From Aquarana catesbeiana (taxonomy: Eukaryota > Chordata > Amphibia > Anura > Ranidae), in assembly GCF_042186555.1 (NCBI RefSeq), contig NC_133328.1, forward strand, positions 619,393,592-619,457,591: DNA of 64,000 bases. The letters run 5' to 3'. A program made the translations under genes and the position numbers. Position 1 is the first letter of the stretch. Each line of letters starts with the position of its first letter. Positions 11,879-24,172 of the stretch are shown here, piece after piece. The notes below the pieces were generated by a model. It was not told the origin of the DNA. It searched no databases and was given only the letters and a program-made list of their open reading frames with translations.

Positions 11879-13100
11879 TGTAGCAAGGTCCCAGGCCTCC
11901 TTTGGTCTGATGAGAACCTCCGGGGCCAGGGATAGCTGACATCCTTCTGTATGTGGTGGGTTGTGAGCCATAGTGGGTGTAAGATGGTTAACGTTATGGG
12001 GCTCCAGACACTTCCTGGATGCAAAAGAGGTTTTATTTCTCTCAACAGTCCTTTTTGTATTTTTGGGGGAGAGAGGGTTAGGGCCAGGACACCCTTAGGT
12101 AGTTGCAAGATTAATTGGCAGACTCCGAAAATTCGATAGGAGGACAGACATGCAGGGAAAGGCATCCAGCAAGAAGCCACATCTACATGTGCAGGACTGC
12201 TGTCTCCTATAGCAACAGTCTTTAACAGTTCCTACCACAAAGCGCAACAGTTCTTTCACCTTCACTACAACTTCTCCTTGTAGTTCTTCAATACACTGAG
12301 CTCCCGGTCTCTCATTAGACCCACTGATTCACTGCCACTGAATCCCTTGAGCTCCTCCAATCTTCACGGTGGTACCTCCCCCAAACGTCACGCCCGCTAT
12401 TCTGCTCGGTCCCTGGCTTGACACACAAAGCTGCTCTGCAAATATCACCTCCGCTGGTTGGGTCCCTGGCTTGATATCCACTGAAGTTTCCCAATTCTTC
12501 ACTGTCCCCGGTTGGTGGGAATGCTGCTCCGGTACTTGCTTCAGTTAATCACTGTGGTCCCTGGTAATAAGGCGGATAGTCCCTTACTGGCGACAGCTTC
12601 CCCTCTACCTCCGACCACGACAGGTTCTCCGGCCGGCAGAACTGTCACTTCTCGTTTGACTGCAAGCCGCAGACCCAACCCTGCGCTGCTTTCCTGCTTC
12701 TGGATAGGCTCTCGGACAGCCTAGCAGCCAGATGTGCCCGGGACAGGCCGAATCTCTGGCCTAGCAGCCAGGGCAATAAGACACACGTTCACCCAGACAG
12801 CCGTCCAGGTGGCACAGAACACAAATCACCTGACACACACCCAAATATATAGGTTCTCCCAGCAGGCCAAGGGATTCAAGAAAACCCCTGCCCATTGGCT
12901 GAGATACCCCATATACCCATAACCTGACCTTGGGTTGCCCTTCTCATATCTAATACCACCAAGTACCCGACCACCTAGTGGTAGAAGAGAAAAGGCCAAA
13001 CTTAGGGAGAAATCAATGGATCTCTAGCAATCAACCAGGATAACTACTCCTGGCAAGTAAATATGTGAGGAGCTCCGTGCCTAAACTCCAGGGTGCTACA
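11879..13100. mobile_element. Solo-LTR-like insertion (1,222 bp)
   Basis: Starts TGTAGC and ends GCTACA, the TG...CA termini with short inverted repeats typical of LTRs. It is flanked by GAAA at 11875-11878 and 13101-13104. Both flanks are the same minisatellite, so the insertion is clear. There are no coding frames and no second LTR. A non-LTR origin cannot be excluded because the target duplication is only 4 bp. Confidence 0.6.
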
Positions 13101-13236
13101 GAAACATTGGTGTAAGGGGGAACTCTGACAGGGACCCCGATGTAAGGGAGAACTCTGATGTAGGGGGGGGACTCTAACGGGGAGCCTGATGGAAACATTG
13201 GTACAAGGAGGAACTCTGACAGGGACCTTGACATAA
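13101..13236. repeat. Minisatellite, second segment
   Basis: Continuation of the array at 11690, with GGTGTAAGGGGGAACTCTGAC-like units. It ends at the TAA (13234-13236) used by the following MITE. Confidence 0.8.
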
Positions 13237-13614
13237 GACCCCTTTCACACTGTGCCGCCACCAAGCGCCGCTATTTTTAGCAGCGCTTTACTGTCATTTT
13301 AGCGACACTATTTGGCCGCTAGCGGGCGGGTTTTAACCCCCCGCTAGCGGCCGAAAAGGGGTTAAATTATCGCAGAGCTGCCCCATTGATTTCACTGGGG
13401 AGCAGGGGTGGAGGAGCGGTGAGTTCACCGCTCCTTCACCGCTCCAAAGAAGCTGCTGGCAGGACTTTTTCTGATGCCCTGCCAGCGCACCGCTCCAGTG
13501 TGAAAGCCCTCAGGCTTTCACACTGGAGTGAATGGAGCAGCTGTTTTGGGGCGGTTTGCAGGTGCTATTTTTAACGCTATAGTGCCTGCAAAACGCTCCA
13601 GTGTGAAAGGGGTC
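13237..13614. mobile_element. Harbinger-like MITE, TAA target duplication
   Basis: Near-perfect inverted termini GACCCCTTTCACACTG at the left and CAGTGTGAAAGGGGTC at the right, flanked by TAA on both sides. It is GC-rich inside, with AGCGG-type short palindromes. A related TTTCACAC-bearing MITE lies at 15983. Confidence 0.88.
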
Positions 13615-13617
13615 TAA

Positions 13618-13745
13618 GGGAAAACTCTGCTATAGGGGGGGACTCTAACGGGGACACTGATGTGAGGGAGACTCTGAAAGAAATGTTGGTGTAAGGGGGA
13701 CTCTGATAGGGACCCTGATGTAAGAGAGGACTCTGGTGGAGACTC
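13618..13745. repeat. Minisatellite, third segment
   Basis: GGGGACTCTAACGGGGAC and GGACTCTGATAGGGACCC units continue the array split at 11879 and 13237. Confidence 0.78.
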
Positions 13746-15391
13746 TGATCTTTTACAATTTTTTTCCCCTTTGTTCTGAATCATATCATGCCGATTACAA
13801 AAAAAGATTCCCTTGCAATGATTAAACACAAACAAGAATGTGTTGCAACTGATGTGAATGGAGCCTAAAAGACACAACCCTTTCTGCAGTCTATTCTGGG
13901 TAATTATAACTGAGGGGAAGATATAACACACTGTAAATTCAACAGTCAGTAGTAGCCTACTCTACTCCTTCTGTTGGCCAGCTTGTTGGAGCCCAGAAGA
14001 TTAAGTTGACAAACTTGGTGTGGTATTGGTATGTGGTAACTAATGCAGGCCATAATACAGTGTTCCTTTGCAGGCAACTATACCCCTCTGTTAAAAGGAG
14101 TAGTGCAAGGCTGGCCAGTGACCTCTCACCAGCTCCCTGTCAGCATCAAGCAAGGTGACCCCTTCTGTCAATCCTCAGAGTCTGGCTCCTTAGCTAAACA
14201 GCAGGCTCCCAAGCATCCAGGGCTTACTCCACTGCTCCAGAATGGCTGGCGCTGTGTGCACATCAACCTGCTACAAGCCACCAGTCGTGTGCTTAGACAG
14301 ATCCAGAAGGGAGCTGACATCTGAACAGTAGGACCCCTGTAGCTGTATCACTGGGACTGGTGAGAGGACACTGCTTTAACCTGTTGCTGCTATCAAAAAC
14401 TGAGCATCTAACTAGAAGCATTTTTTACTGCATGCAGACTTTACTTGGACTGTACTCATGTGCACCACTGTAAAGACTGGGCCCCAATGAAGAACTAGGG
14501 CTAAGGACTGGTCACAAGATAGTTGCTTCACAAGAACTTTGCCTATTGTCCATAGTAAGAGGTACCATTTTTGGGAATCTTCAATTTTATTACTGCCATT
14601 CATATAGAGAACATTCTAAATATATAGCATACTGTTTACAGAGGAGTTATCCCAGTATTAATTATCATTGCTCTTTTCTAATGCAATTACATATTGCTGA
14701 GTTTGTGGATTACCAGGTTTACTCAAATTTAGCTGCATAGAACACCATTCTATGCTGCTATAGCCTACTGAACATATTGTCTAGTGAACTGTGATTGACC
14801 TGATCCTTTACTTACTCATCTATGTGCATACTGCTATTTACTTAAACCCGTGACAATAAATTGGGTTAATTTACCACTAACCAGTCTGTTTGCTTTTTAA
14901 CACTGAGCCTTAGTTGTGTGTAGGGTATTTATAGTTGAGCTCCCAGTAGCAGTGCATTATCCATTTGCTTAACTTGGTGTGTCAGTGAGGCTGAGGTTGT
15001 TCTCAAAGTCGAGGCAGAAGAACAGAGAACCCAATCTACCAAGCGGCTCCTGCAAGGGTAGCGCTACACTTATTTCATCTTAATATCACCTCCTCTTCTG
15101 TCCTCAGTGGTGGGTAGGTTCCACATAGTGTAGAGAACAATGACTAGGGTGAATTAATGATGCACCCCAAAGTGCACCCCAAAGTGGTGGGTCCTGGAAA
15201 CCCTGGACTTGCAGGACACTGGGCATTCCAACCATAAGACCATTGGGTATTCCAACCATAAGAAGACCAACTCTGTGTGGAAGACAACACAGAACTCAGG
15301 AGAACAATACAGCAAAAGGTGCTTCTTATTTTATTGTATTTTTTTTAAATAATAACAAAAAAAATGTTAATTTAAATAATATCATTTAATT
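13746..15391. other. No gene or recognised repeat
   Basis: Moderate GC with several frames below 95 residues and no family similarity. AAAGTGCACCCCAAAGTG near 15165-15190 and CATTGGGTATTCCAACCATAAG near 15220-15262 are small local duplications. I could not identify element termini. Confidence 0.4.
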
Positions 15392-15395
15392 TTAA

Positions 15396-16747
15396 CCACT
15401 TATAGACGGGAAGGATTTACCCACTTCCTGACCAGGCCATTTTTTGCGATACGGCACTGCGTCGCTTTAACTGACAATTGCGCGGTCATGCGACGTTGTA
15501 CGCAAACAAAATGTATGTTCTTTTTTTACCACAAATAGAGCTTTCTTTTGGAGGTATTTGATCACCTCTGCAGTTTTTATTTTTGGCGCTAAAAACAAAA
15601 AAAGACCAAACATTTTTAAAAAAAGTAATAATTTTTAATTTTTTCTATAATAAATATCCCAAATTAAAAAAAAATTTGAATTTCTTCATCAGTTTAGGCC
15701 AATATGTATTCTACATATTTTTTAAAAATAAAACCCCCCAAAAAAACACGCAATAGGCGTATATTGATTGGTTTGCGCAAAAGTTATAGCGCCTACAAAA
15801 TAGGGGATAGTTTTATGGCATTTTTATAAAATTTTTTTTTTTACTAGTAATGGCGGTGATCTGCAATTTTTAGTGGGACTGCAACATTGAGACGGACAGA
15901 TCGGACACTTCTGACACTTTTTTGGGACCAGCGACATTTATACAGCGATCAGAGCTAAAAAAAGCCACTAATTACTGTATTAGGGTCCTTTCACACATGC
16001 GGACCGTTCAGGTACGCCTGTCAATTTTTTAGGTGGACCTGAACGGACGCCCCATTTCCCCTCTATGGAGCGAAGGATGTCAGCGGTGATATGTCCGCTG
16101 ACATCTGCTCCGCTAAATCCAGACGGATGGAAACCCTATTTTCCATCTGTCTGGAGGATCAGATTGGATAAAAATGGACAGGCGGATCCGTTTTCATCCG
16201 ATCCCCCATAAAGGAGAGCGGGGCTCTGACAAGTCTATCCCTGCACAGTGAGCAGAGACGGACTGTCATCCACCAGCTCAGCGGGGATCAGCGGTGCGAT
16301 CCCTGCTAAGCAAACAGAGTCCGTGAAAACGGACAAGCATGTGTGAAAGAGCCCTTAATGTCACTGGCAGGGAAGGGGTTAACACTAGGGCGCAATCAAG
16401 GGTTTAAGTGTTCCCTAGGGAGGTGTTTCTAACTGTGGAGGGGAGTGTACTGACTGGAGGAGGAGAGAGATCGCTGTTCCTGATCACTAGGAACAGCAGA
16501 TCTCTTTCTACACCCCTGTTTGAACAGGGATCTGTTTGTTTACATACACAGATCCCCGTTCGGGCCCTCTGTGGAGCGATCGTGGGTGGCCAGTGGACAT
16601 CGCGGTCCCCGGCCACGCGCATCGGCTCTGGCGTCGTGCCGCATGCGCCCCCTATGGCTCCTAAAAGCGTCCGGCGTACAATGACGGTGATTCGTGCAGC
16701 CGTGCCAACCTGCCGCAGTACAACTGCAGCGGCTGGTCGGCAGGTAG
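15396..16747 (+). mobile_element. CCACTT-family TTAA element with nested MITE
   Basis: Begins CCACTTATAGACGGG after TTAA (15392-15395) and ends GGTCGGCAGGTAG before TTAA (16748-16751). It shares its body with 36037-37000, including the CGGCACTGCGTCGC block, TTTATACAGCGATCAG and the GGCAGGGAAGGGGTTAA segment. It is non-coding. The 132-residue frame near 16408 is in a region also found in other copies. It contains a nested MITE at 15983-16354. Confidence 0.85.
15983..16354. mobile_element. Nested Harbinger-like MITE, TTA target duplication
   Basis: Inverted termini GGGTCCTTTCACACATGC at the left and GCATGTGTGAAAGAGCCC at the right, flanked by TTA at 15980-15982 and 16355-16357. Removing it restores the order seen in the uninterrupted relative at 36037, so it inserted after the host element. 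Confidence 0.88.
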
Positions 16748-16839
16748 TTAAAATATCAAAGTTAATGTTTTTTTTTCAAAAAGATAAAGGCTGGAATTGC
16801 TTTTAAAGCAATCAGCAAGTCGGTGTTACTGATGGTGGT

Positions 16840-17236
16840 TGTCAGAAACCATGAAATCAGACCGAGAAAGAAGTACAGTTAAATCACACTTGTTTAATAA
16901 TAAAAGTAAAAAGAACAAACATAGTCAAAATATAGCCAAAGTTCAGTAACAGGAACAGATAGTCAGCCAAGCCAGAAGTCAGGGATCAATGTAGTGGAAC
17001 AGCAAGCAGGATCTGGAGCCAGAAGGGATGTCAGCAAAGCAAGTCTTTAAACAGGACTGCAGGAGATAGGCTCTGTGATGTTTATCAAGGCGAAAGCAGA
17101 GATCCTCTGGGCTGGACGGCTTAAGTAGGCAGGACTGACAAGCAGGATATCATCAACAGCTGAGTAACTGTGGAGAGATAGGAGCTGGCAATTAGCCGAC
17201 AGCTGAGAGAAGGAAGGGCTGAGCCCAGCCCTGACA
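16840..17236. mobile_element. Solo LTR (397 bp), TGTCAG...CTGACA family
   Basis: Begins TGTCAGAAACCATG and ends GAGCCCAGCCCTGACA, with GGTGGT directly on both sides (16834-16839 and 17237-17242). The copy at 52428-52783 has the same ends and a clean 5-bp duplication, which supports the LTR call. No internal region is present. Confidence 0.8.
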
Positions 17237-17269
17237 GGTGGTATCAGCCTGAAATGAGATGCTGTTTAA

Positions 17270-17763
17270 AGTGGAGTTCCACCCGTTTTTACAACTCTTC
17301 AGCATCCCTCACTAAACTGTGCACTGTAAACGAATTGGATATTTTTAATTTTTTTTTCTCAGCACCTACTGTATATCTGCTGTATTCATTTTTCACTTCC
17401 TCCTCCCTGGCCGTGGCCCATCGCATCATTTCCTGTTTGCAATGCCTTCTGGGAAGGGGCGGCAACTTCCTCTGACACTGCCGTTGCTATGGAAACCTGA
17501 CTTGAAACCTATTACACTGCTTGTGCTGCACTGAGCATGTGCGAGATCTGCAAGGATGAGATCCAGGAAGAAATACAGTCTGGCTTCAGATGCCCACACT
17601 TAAGATGGCCACGGCCTGCTGTAAGTTTATAAAATAACAAACTACTGCTATAAAATAACAAAACAGACCTTAGTTTACAGACTAACTTTACTAGAATACA
17701 TTAAGCTTGTGTATTATAGGGGTATTTTTATTTAAAAAGTATAATTTTGGCCGGAACACCACT
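17270..17763 (-). mobile_element. T2-like MITE (494 bp)
   Basis: Termini GTGGAGTTCCACCC at the left and GGCCGGAACACCACT at the right lie between TTAA at 17266-17269 and 17764-17767. It is nearly the same sequence and exactly the same length as the inverted copy at 60451-60944. The 73-residue frame here also appears in that copy and reflects shared repeat sequence. Confidence 0.88.
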
Positions 17764-17767
17764 TTAA

Positions 17768-18426
17768 GGAGAACAAAAAAGGAGAAGGTGAGGATGGAAG
17801 CTTTTATTGATTCAGATTACCTTGATAATGGTAACAGTAGGTGTAGAATTTTTTTTTTTACTATTAAAAAAGGTATAGTAGAGGTCATACAGGTATGGTA
17901 GAGGAATTTGTGTTATGTATAGAATATTTATATTTGTTTATTTTTGATGATTCTGTTTTTCTAAGCCATCAGCATTACAATGTTCCTACATGGACAAGCT
18001 GTTCTTTTCTTTTAATGTAGATATTTTGTACAATTTCCAGCGCTTTTTATTTCAGCCTTCACGTTGTCTATTCTTCTCAATGCTGCTCTTTATGTTATTA
18101 TTGTGTATGCAGCATGACTACGAGGCCTGCAGGATCGACTAGCGCAAATACATTGTTCTTATACAAACGTTACATGATGATGTATTGAATTCTCGCCACA
18201 ATGAATTATTCCGGCATTACTCGAGCACCAGCAGACTGATAGGATCCATAAACGCAGCATCTAGCTCTTTGATGCCAAACCACATAAATCTCAATATAAC
18301 GATGTGAAATAAATACATCAAAATATTGCTATGATTTGCTAGACCAAGCTGCTTGGAAAAACACCATAAACCCCGTACAGCAGATCTTCAGAGCTCTACT
18401 CTAAAGACTTTTTAAGATTCAGAGTA
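17768..18426. other. No gene or recognised repeat
   Basis: AT-rich sequence with no coding or repeat signature that I recognise. Confidence 0.45.
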
Positions 18427-18890
18427 CAGTAGAACCTTGGTTTATGAGTAACGCTGTTAACAAGCTTTTTGATAGACGAGCAACTTTTTATTTTTTTAAA
18501 TTCTGACTCGGTTTGCGAGTGTTTTCTAGTGCTAGTGGGCGGTGCAGTACCGCATTTGGCCAGAGGTGCGGGGGCGCCGGGGACACTCGGAATGGTTCGG
18601 AGCCGTTCGGAAATACTTGGAATGACTTGGAATACTAGGAAACACTCGGAAATACTCAGTTCCCGAGTGTTTCCAAGCCTTTCCAAGTTCAGCAGAGCTG
18701 TCCCCGAGTATCTCCGGTGCCCCCCCTCACCTCTGGCCACATGCGGTATTGCATGTAATAGAAGTCAATGCGGAATGAATTATCTTCGTTTCCATTGACT
18801 TCTATGGGGAAACTTGCTTTGATATGTGAGTGCTTTGGATTACAAGCATTCTCCTGGAACTGATTATGCTCATAATCCAAGGTTCCACTG
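18427..18890. mobile_element. Mariner/pogo-type MITE, TA target
   Basis: Inverted termini CAGTAGAACCTTGG at the left and CCAAGGTTCCACTG at the right are flanked by TA (18425-18426 and 18891-18892). The middle (18600-18690) is an inverted run of GGAAACACTCGG- and GAGTGTTTCC-like motifs that produces paired open frames on both strands. It is a non-autonomous element. Confidence 0.85.
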
Positions 18891-18892
18891 TA

Positions 18893-19305
18893 CTCATATT
18901 CAAATGTGCAATGCATAGGTGTACATTATGGTGGGCATACATATTAATTTGCCCTCAACCAGGACTAAAAGGCCTGACCTCCAATTGACGAAAGGAAAAG
19001 AAGTCCCAGGAGCCTCACATCATACAAAAAACCCTCTTGTTAAGAGTGGAAGCAGCCTCAGCCTAGACTCCATCCAGGCCACACCCCCGACATGTTTCGC
19101 CTCTTGACTAAGCCCCACAAGTACACTACACTGCACATGCACCACAGGCAGTGCACACATATACAAATGCACACAAAGATTTTTTTCATTATAGTTTTTA
19201 GCAACAGTCACGCAAGGGGTTCTATTTATGAAAAAAATATGAATAATATGAAAAAAACGACGAAACCCTGCAATATGCCTAATAAGTATTTCCTATGGTC
19301 GTCAC
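18893..19305. other. Unassigned, with weak hammerhead-like motif
   Basis: On the minus strand GGCGAAACATGTCGGGG (about 19085-19101) resembles the GAAAC box seen elsewhere, but the CTGATGA-like box is poor. A remnant of the same repeat class is possible. There is no gene. Confidence 0.3.
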
Positions 19306-19385
19306 CTCCATCTAGTGGCCATAATGCTGTATTTTCCTGAAATACTGCAATCAGAAAAATACCACATTATGGCCACTAGATGGAG
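19306..19385. mobile_element. 80-bp hairpin element
   Basis: CTCCATCTAGTGGCCATAAT at the left is mirrored by ATTATGGCCACTAGATGGAG at the right around a short, partly paired centre. The nearly complete foldback points to a tiny non-autonomous element or a structured repeat. Flanking GTCAC and ATAAC do not form a clear target duplication. Confidence 0.6.
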
Positions 19386-19785
19386 ATAACAATCATATAA
19401 AATAAATACATTAGACAGAGGGATTATTTGTGATGGCTGTGGGAATGCTGAAACACGTGCACAGCGAATATTTTATAAATAGACTCTGAGGTCTCTTACT
19501 AAAAAAAACAAAACATTTCTTAGCATTTTTTTTTCTTACACAAGGGTCTTCCCATAAAACAGAGAATTGTAGGTTTGCAAGCATTTAGAATATATAAATA
19601 TATATTCATTAGTTTGAAGATTCTAGAAGATGATTTGGAGAACACGTGAAGGAATACAAATCAGATCTGAAGGGACTCTATAATAGATTTGGGTCAATTT
19701 TAATATATATTATATTTTAAAGGTGAACTCTATGCAGCTATAAAAGTAAAAAAATTAATGCAGTTTTGTATTCATTAATACATCA
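19386..19785. other. No gene or recognised repeat
   Basis: AT-rich spacer between the 80-bp hairpin and the T2-like element. Confidence 0.4.
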
Positions 19786-20729
19786 ATAAAGGGGTTGTAA
19801 AGGTAAAAGTTTTTTCACCTTAATGCATTCTATGCATTAAGGTGAAAAAACATCTGACCCCCCGTTTTACTTACCTGACGCCTCGAAAGTCCCGCGCTCA
19901 CCCCCGACATCCTCTTTGTTGCTCAGCCTGGCCGTTGATTGGCTAGAGTGGATGGATTGAAAGCAGCACAGCCATTGGCTCGCGCTGCTGACAATCACAT
20001 CCAATGACGCGGCGCGCCGGGGGGGGCGGGGCCGAGTGATACAGTGAGCGGCTATGGCCGCCGGCTGTATCACGGGAGTGCGCCCGCAAGCACTTAACAC
20101 CATGCGAGGGAGCTTGCATGAAGGTGTTGAGTCCTTGCGGGGGGGGGAGCCGAGACAGACGCCGAGGGACCCCAGAAGACCAGGTCCGGGGCCACTCTGT
20201 GCAAAACGAGCTGCACAGTGGAGGTAAGTATAATATGCTTGGTATTTAACCACTTCAGCCCCGGAAGGTTTTACCCCCTTCCTGACCAGAGCACTTTTTA
20301 CAATTCGGCACTGCGTCGCTTTAACTGCTAATTGCGCGGTCATGCAATGCTGTACCCAAACGAAATTTGCGTCCTTTTCTTCCCACAAATAGAGCTTTCT
20401 TTTGATAGTATTTGATCACCTCTGCCGTTTTTATTTTTTGCGCTATACACGGAAAAAGACCGAAAATTTTGAAAAAAAATGATATTTTCTACTTTTTGTT
20501 CTAAAAAAAATCCAATAAACTCAATTTTAGTCATACATTTAGGCCAAAATGTATTCGGCCACATGTCTTTGGTAAAAAAAATGTCAATAAGTGTATATTT
20601 ATTGGTTTGCGCAAAAGTTATAGCGTCTACAAACTAGGGTACATTTTCTGGAATTTACACAGCCTTTAATTTATGACTGCCTATGTCGTTTCTTGAGGTG
20701 CTAAAATGGCAGGGCAGTACAAAACCCCC

Positions 20730-22150
20730 ACAAATGACCCCATTTTGGAAAGTAGACACCCCAAGGAATTTGCTGAGAGGCATGTTGAGCCCATTGAATA
20801 TTCATTTTTTTTGTCCCAAGTGATTGAACAATGACAAAAAAAAAAAAAAAATTACAAAAAGTTGTCACTAAATGATATATTGCTCACACAGGCCATGGGC
20901 ATATGTGGAATTGCACCCCAAAATACATTTAGCTGCTTCTCCTGAGTATGGGGATACCACATGTGTGGGACTTTTTGGGAGCCTAGCCGCGTACGGGGCC
21001 CCGAAAACCAATCACTGCCTTCAGGATTTCTAAGGGCGTACATTTTTGATTTTACTCCTCACTACCTATCACAGTTTTGAAGGCCATAAAATGCCCAGAT
21101 GACATAAAACCCCCCCAAATGACCCCATTTTGGAAAGTAGACACCCCAAGCTATTTGCTTTGAGGCATGTTGAGTCCATGGAATGTTTTATATTTTGACA
21201 CAAGTTGCGGGAAAGTGACAAATTTTTTTTTTTTTTGCACAAAGTTGTCACTAAATGATATATTGCTCACACAGGCCATGGGCATATGTGGAATTGCACC
21301 CCAAAATACATTTAGCTGCTTCTCCTGAGTACGGGGATACCACATGTGTGGGACTTTTTGGGAGCCTAGCCGCGTACGGGGCCCCGAAAACCAAGCACTG
21401 CCTTCAGGATTTCTAAGGGCGTACATTTTTGATTTCACTCTTCACTGCCTATCACAGTTTCGGAGGCCATGGAATGCCCAGGTGGCACAAACCCCCCCCA
21501 AATGACCCCATTTTGGAAAGTAGACACCCCAAGCTATTTGCTGAGAGGCATGGTGAGTATTTTGCAGCTCTCATTTGTTTTTGAAAATAAAGAAAGACGA
21601 GAAAAAAAAATTTTTTTTTTTCTTTTTTCAATTTTCAAAACTTTGTGACAAAAAGTGAGGTCTGCAAAATACTCACTATACCTCTCATCAAATAGCTTGG
21701 GGTGTCTACTTTCCAAAATGGGGTCATTTGGGGTTTTTTTTTGCCACCTGGGCATTCCATGGCCTCCGAAACTGTGATAGGCAGTGAAGAGTGAAATCAA
21801 AAATTTACGGCCTTAGAAAGCCTGAAGGCGGTGCTTGGTTTTCGGGGTCCCGTACGCGGCTAGGCTCCCAAAAAGTCTCACACATGTGGTATCCCCGTAC
21901 TCAGGAGAAGCAGCAGAATGTATTTTGGGGTGTCATTTCACATATTCCCATGGCATGTTTGAGCAATATATCATTTAGTGACAACTTTGCGCAAAAAAAA
22001 ATAAAAAAAATAAAAAATTGTCTCTTTCCCGCAACTTGTGTCACAATATAAATTATTCCATGGACTCAACATGACTCTCAGCAAATAGCTTGGGGTGTCT
22101 ACTTTCCAAAATGGGGTCATTTGGGGGGGTTTTGAACTGTCCTGGCATTT
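20730..22150. repeat. About 385-bp units, three direct and two inverted
   Basis: AAATGACCCCATTTTGG recurs at about 20732, 21117 and 21500 in direct orientation. Its inverse complement recurs near 21715-21735 and 22100-22120. Each unit includes GGGGATACCACATGTGTGGG and a GCCTAGCCGCGTACGG block or their complement. The whole folds about an A/T-rich centre near 21600. The repeated short frames (MKSKMYALRNPEG... on minus, MKSKIYGLRKPEG... on plus) are copies of one unit and not evidence of a gene. Confidence 0.85.
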
Positions 22151-22198
22151 TATGCACAACATCTAGAAGCTTATGTCACACATCACCCACACTTCTAA

Positions 22199-23640
22199 CC
22201 ACTTGAAGACAAAGCCCTTTCTGACACTTATTGTTTACATAAAAAAATAATTTTTTTTTGCAAGAAAATTACTTTGAACCCCCAAACATTATATATTTTT
22301 TTTAAAGCAAATGCCCTACAGATTAAAATGGTGGGTGTTTCATTTTTTTTTTTCACACAGTATTTGCGCAGCGATTTTTCAAACGCATTTTTTGGGGAAA
22401 AAACACACTTTTTTACATTTTAATGCACTAAAACACACTATATTGCCCAAATGTTTGATGAAATAAAAAAGATGATCTTAGGCCGAGTACATGGATACCA
22501 AACATGACATGCTTTAAAATTGCGCACAAACGTGCAGTGGCGACAAACTAAATACATTTTTAAAAGCCTTTAAAAGCCTTTACAGGTTACCACTTTAGAT
22601 TTACAGAGGAGGTCTACTGCTAAACTTACTGCCCTCGATCTGACCTTCGCGGCGATACCTCACATGCATGGTGCAATTTCTGTTTACATTTGACGCCAGA
22701 CCGACGCTTGCGTTCGCCTTAGCGCGAGAGCAGGGGGGACAGGGGTGCTTTTTTTTTTTTTTTTTTTTTTCTTTATTATTATTATTTTTTTATCTTATTT
22801 TTAAACTGTTCCTTTCATTTTTTTTTTTTTAATCATTTTTATTGTTATCTCAGGGAATGTAAATATCCCCTATCATAGCAATAGGTAGTGACAGGTACTC
22901 TTTTTTGCAAAAATTGGGGTCTATTAGACCCTAGATTTCTCCTCTGCCCTCAAAGCATCTGACCACACCAAGATCGGTGTGATAAAATGCTTTCCCAATT
23001 TCCCAATGGCGCTGTTTACATCCGGCGAAATCTAAGTCATAAAATGCTCGTAGCTTCCGGTTTCTTAGGCCATAGAGATGTTTGGAGCCACTCTGGTCTC
23101 TGATCAGCTCTATGGTCAGCTGGCTGAATCACCGGCTGCATTTTCAGGTTCCCTGTTGAGACAGGAGAGCCAGAGAAAAACACGGAAGACGTTGGGGGGG
23201 AGGGGCATTCCCTCCCACTGCTTGTAAAAGCAGTCTAGAGGCTAATTAGCCGCTAGGATTGCTTTTACATGAAAGCCGACCGCTGGCTGAAAAGAATGAT
23301 ACCAAGATGATACCTAAACCTGCAGGCATCATTCTGGTATAACCACTCAAAGTCGTGAATGGCGTACCTGAAGACAAAAAAATGGTTAACAATAAAGCAC
23401 AGTAAACGGTAAGGTATAAAAAATTGCATACCTGAAAAGCAAACATGATAAAACATAATAACAATAAAACATTGCAGAATAGAATACAGTAAAAAAGAGC
23501 AGAACAATAGAGAGAGAATAGAGAGAGAGAGAACAATAAAACGACAACTATTTTTTTTTATTTTATATTTTTGTATGTGGTTTTTTTTTTTTTTTTTTTT
23601 TACACTTTTTTTTGTAACTAACTTTTATAACTGTAACCGG
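22199..23640 (+). mobile_element. Second CCACTT-type 5' block (subfamily 2)
   Basis: CCACTTGAAGACAAAGCCC follows TTCTAA (22194-22198) and is related to the starts at 47734 and 58679, including AAAATTAC..GAACC.CCAAA and ACGCCGAG/GGCCGAG blocks. It may be a nested copy or a normal internal part of the long element. No separate right end was found. Long T and A homopolymers at 22749-22775 and 23581-23601 interrupt it. Confidence 0.55.
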
Positions 23641-24172
23641 TTCCAGGTTCGGGTCTCTCAAAATGCGATGGCATCTTGGGAGACCCTGTGAAAGTGTGCC
23701 TAGTCTGTGCAATGCTGTACCCTACGCTAATACTCAACTAGTGAATGGTAGCGTTCAAAACATTCACCAATGCAAAGACCAGGATTGTCAGGACAGGAGG
23801 GACAATAATAGCGGGTGTCACGCCTATATCCGCGCTTGCTGCAGACACGACATCTTTTTTGGGGGTTCGTTGGGTAGGGGTACTCGGGAGGACATAAAGA
23901 AAATGCCTCTCATGCAGCCGACTGCATTTGGTTGGGGATGTGAATGGGGGAAGTACGGGCGCTGCAGAAGCGGTGGGTTCCCAATTAGGATTGGCGAATG
24001 CAGCAGGAAGGGCACTATGGGCACGACGGGCCTGTGTTTGTCTTCTTCTTGGTGGCAGCGGGACACTACTTGTGCTTGCCACCTCACCAGCTTGAACTGC
24101 ATTTATGGGACTCGCCACGTCACCAAGTGTTACTGCAGTGCTGGTTTGACTACAACCGGGGTGTACTAGGCC

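Noticed and set aside
19085..19111. Hammerhead-like motif on the minus strand
   Set aside because: Only the GAAAC box fits. The CTGATGA-like box matches at fewer than half of its positions and no stem II is formed.
21151..22051. Repeated MKSK[MI]Y-type proteins on both strands
   Set aside because: They are translations of direct and inverted copies of one 385-bp non-coding unit.
23663..24169. 168-codon plus-strand frame and 126-codon minus-strand frame
   Set aside because: They overlap each other in a GC-richer part of a transposon, have no recognised domain, and the plus frame enters the 360-bp repeat region.
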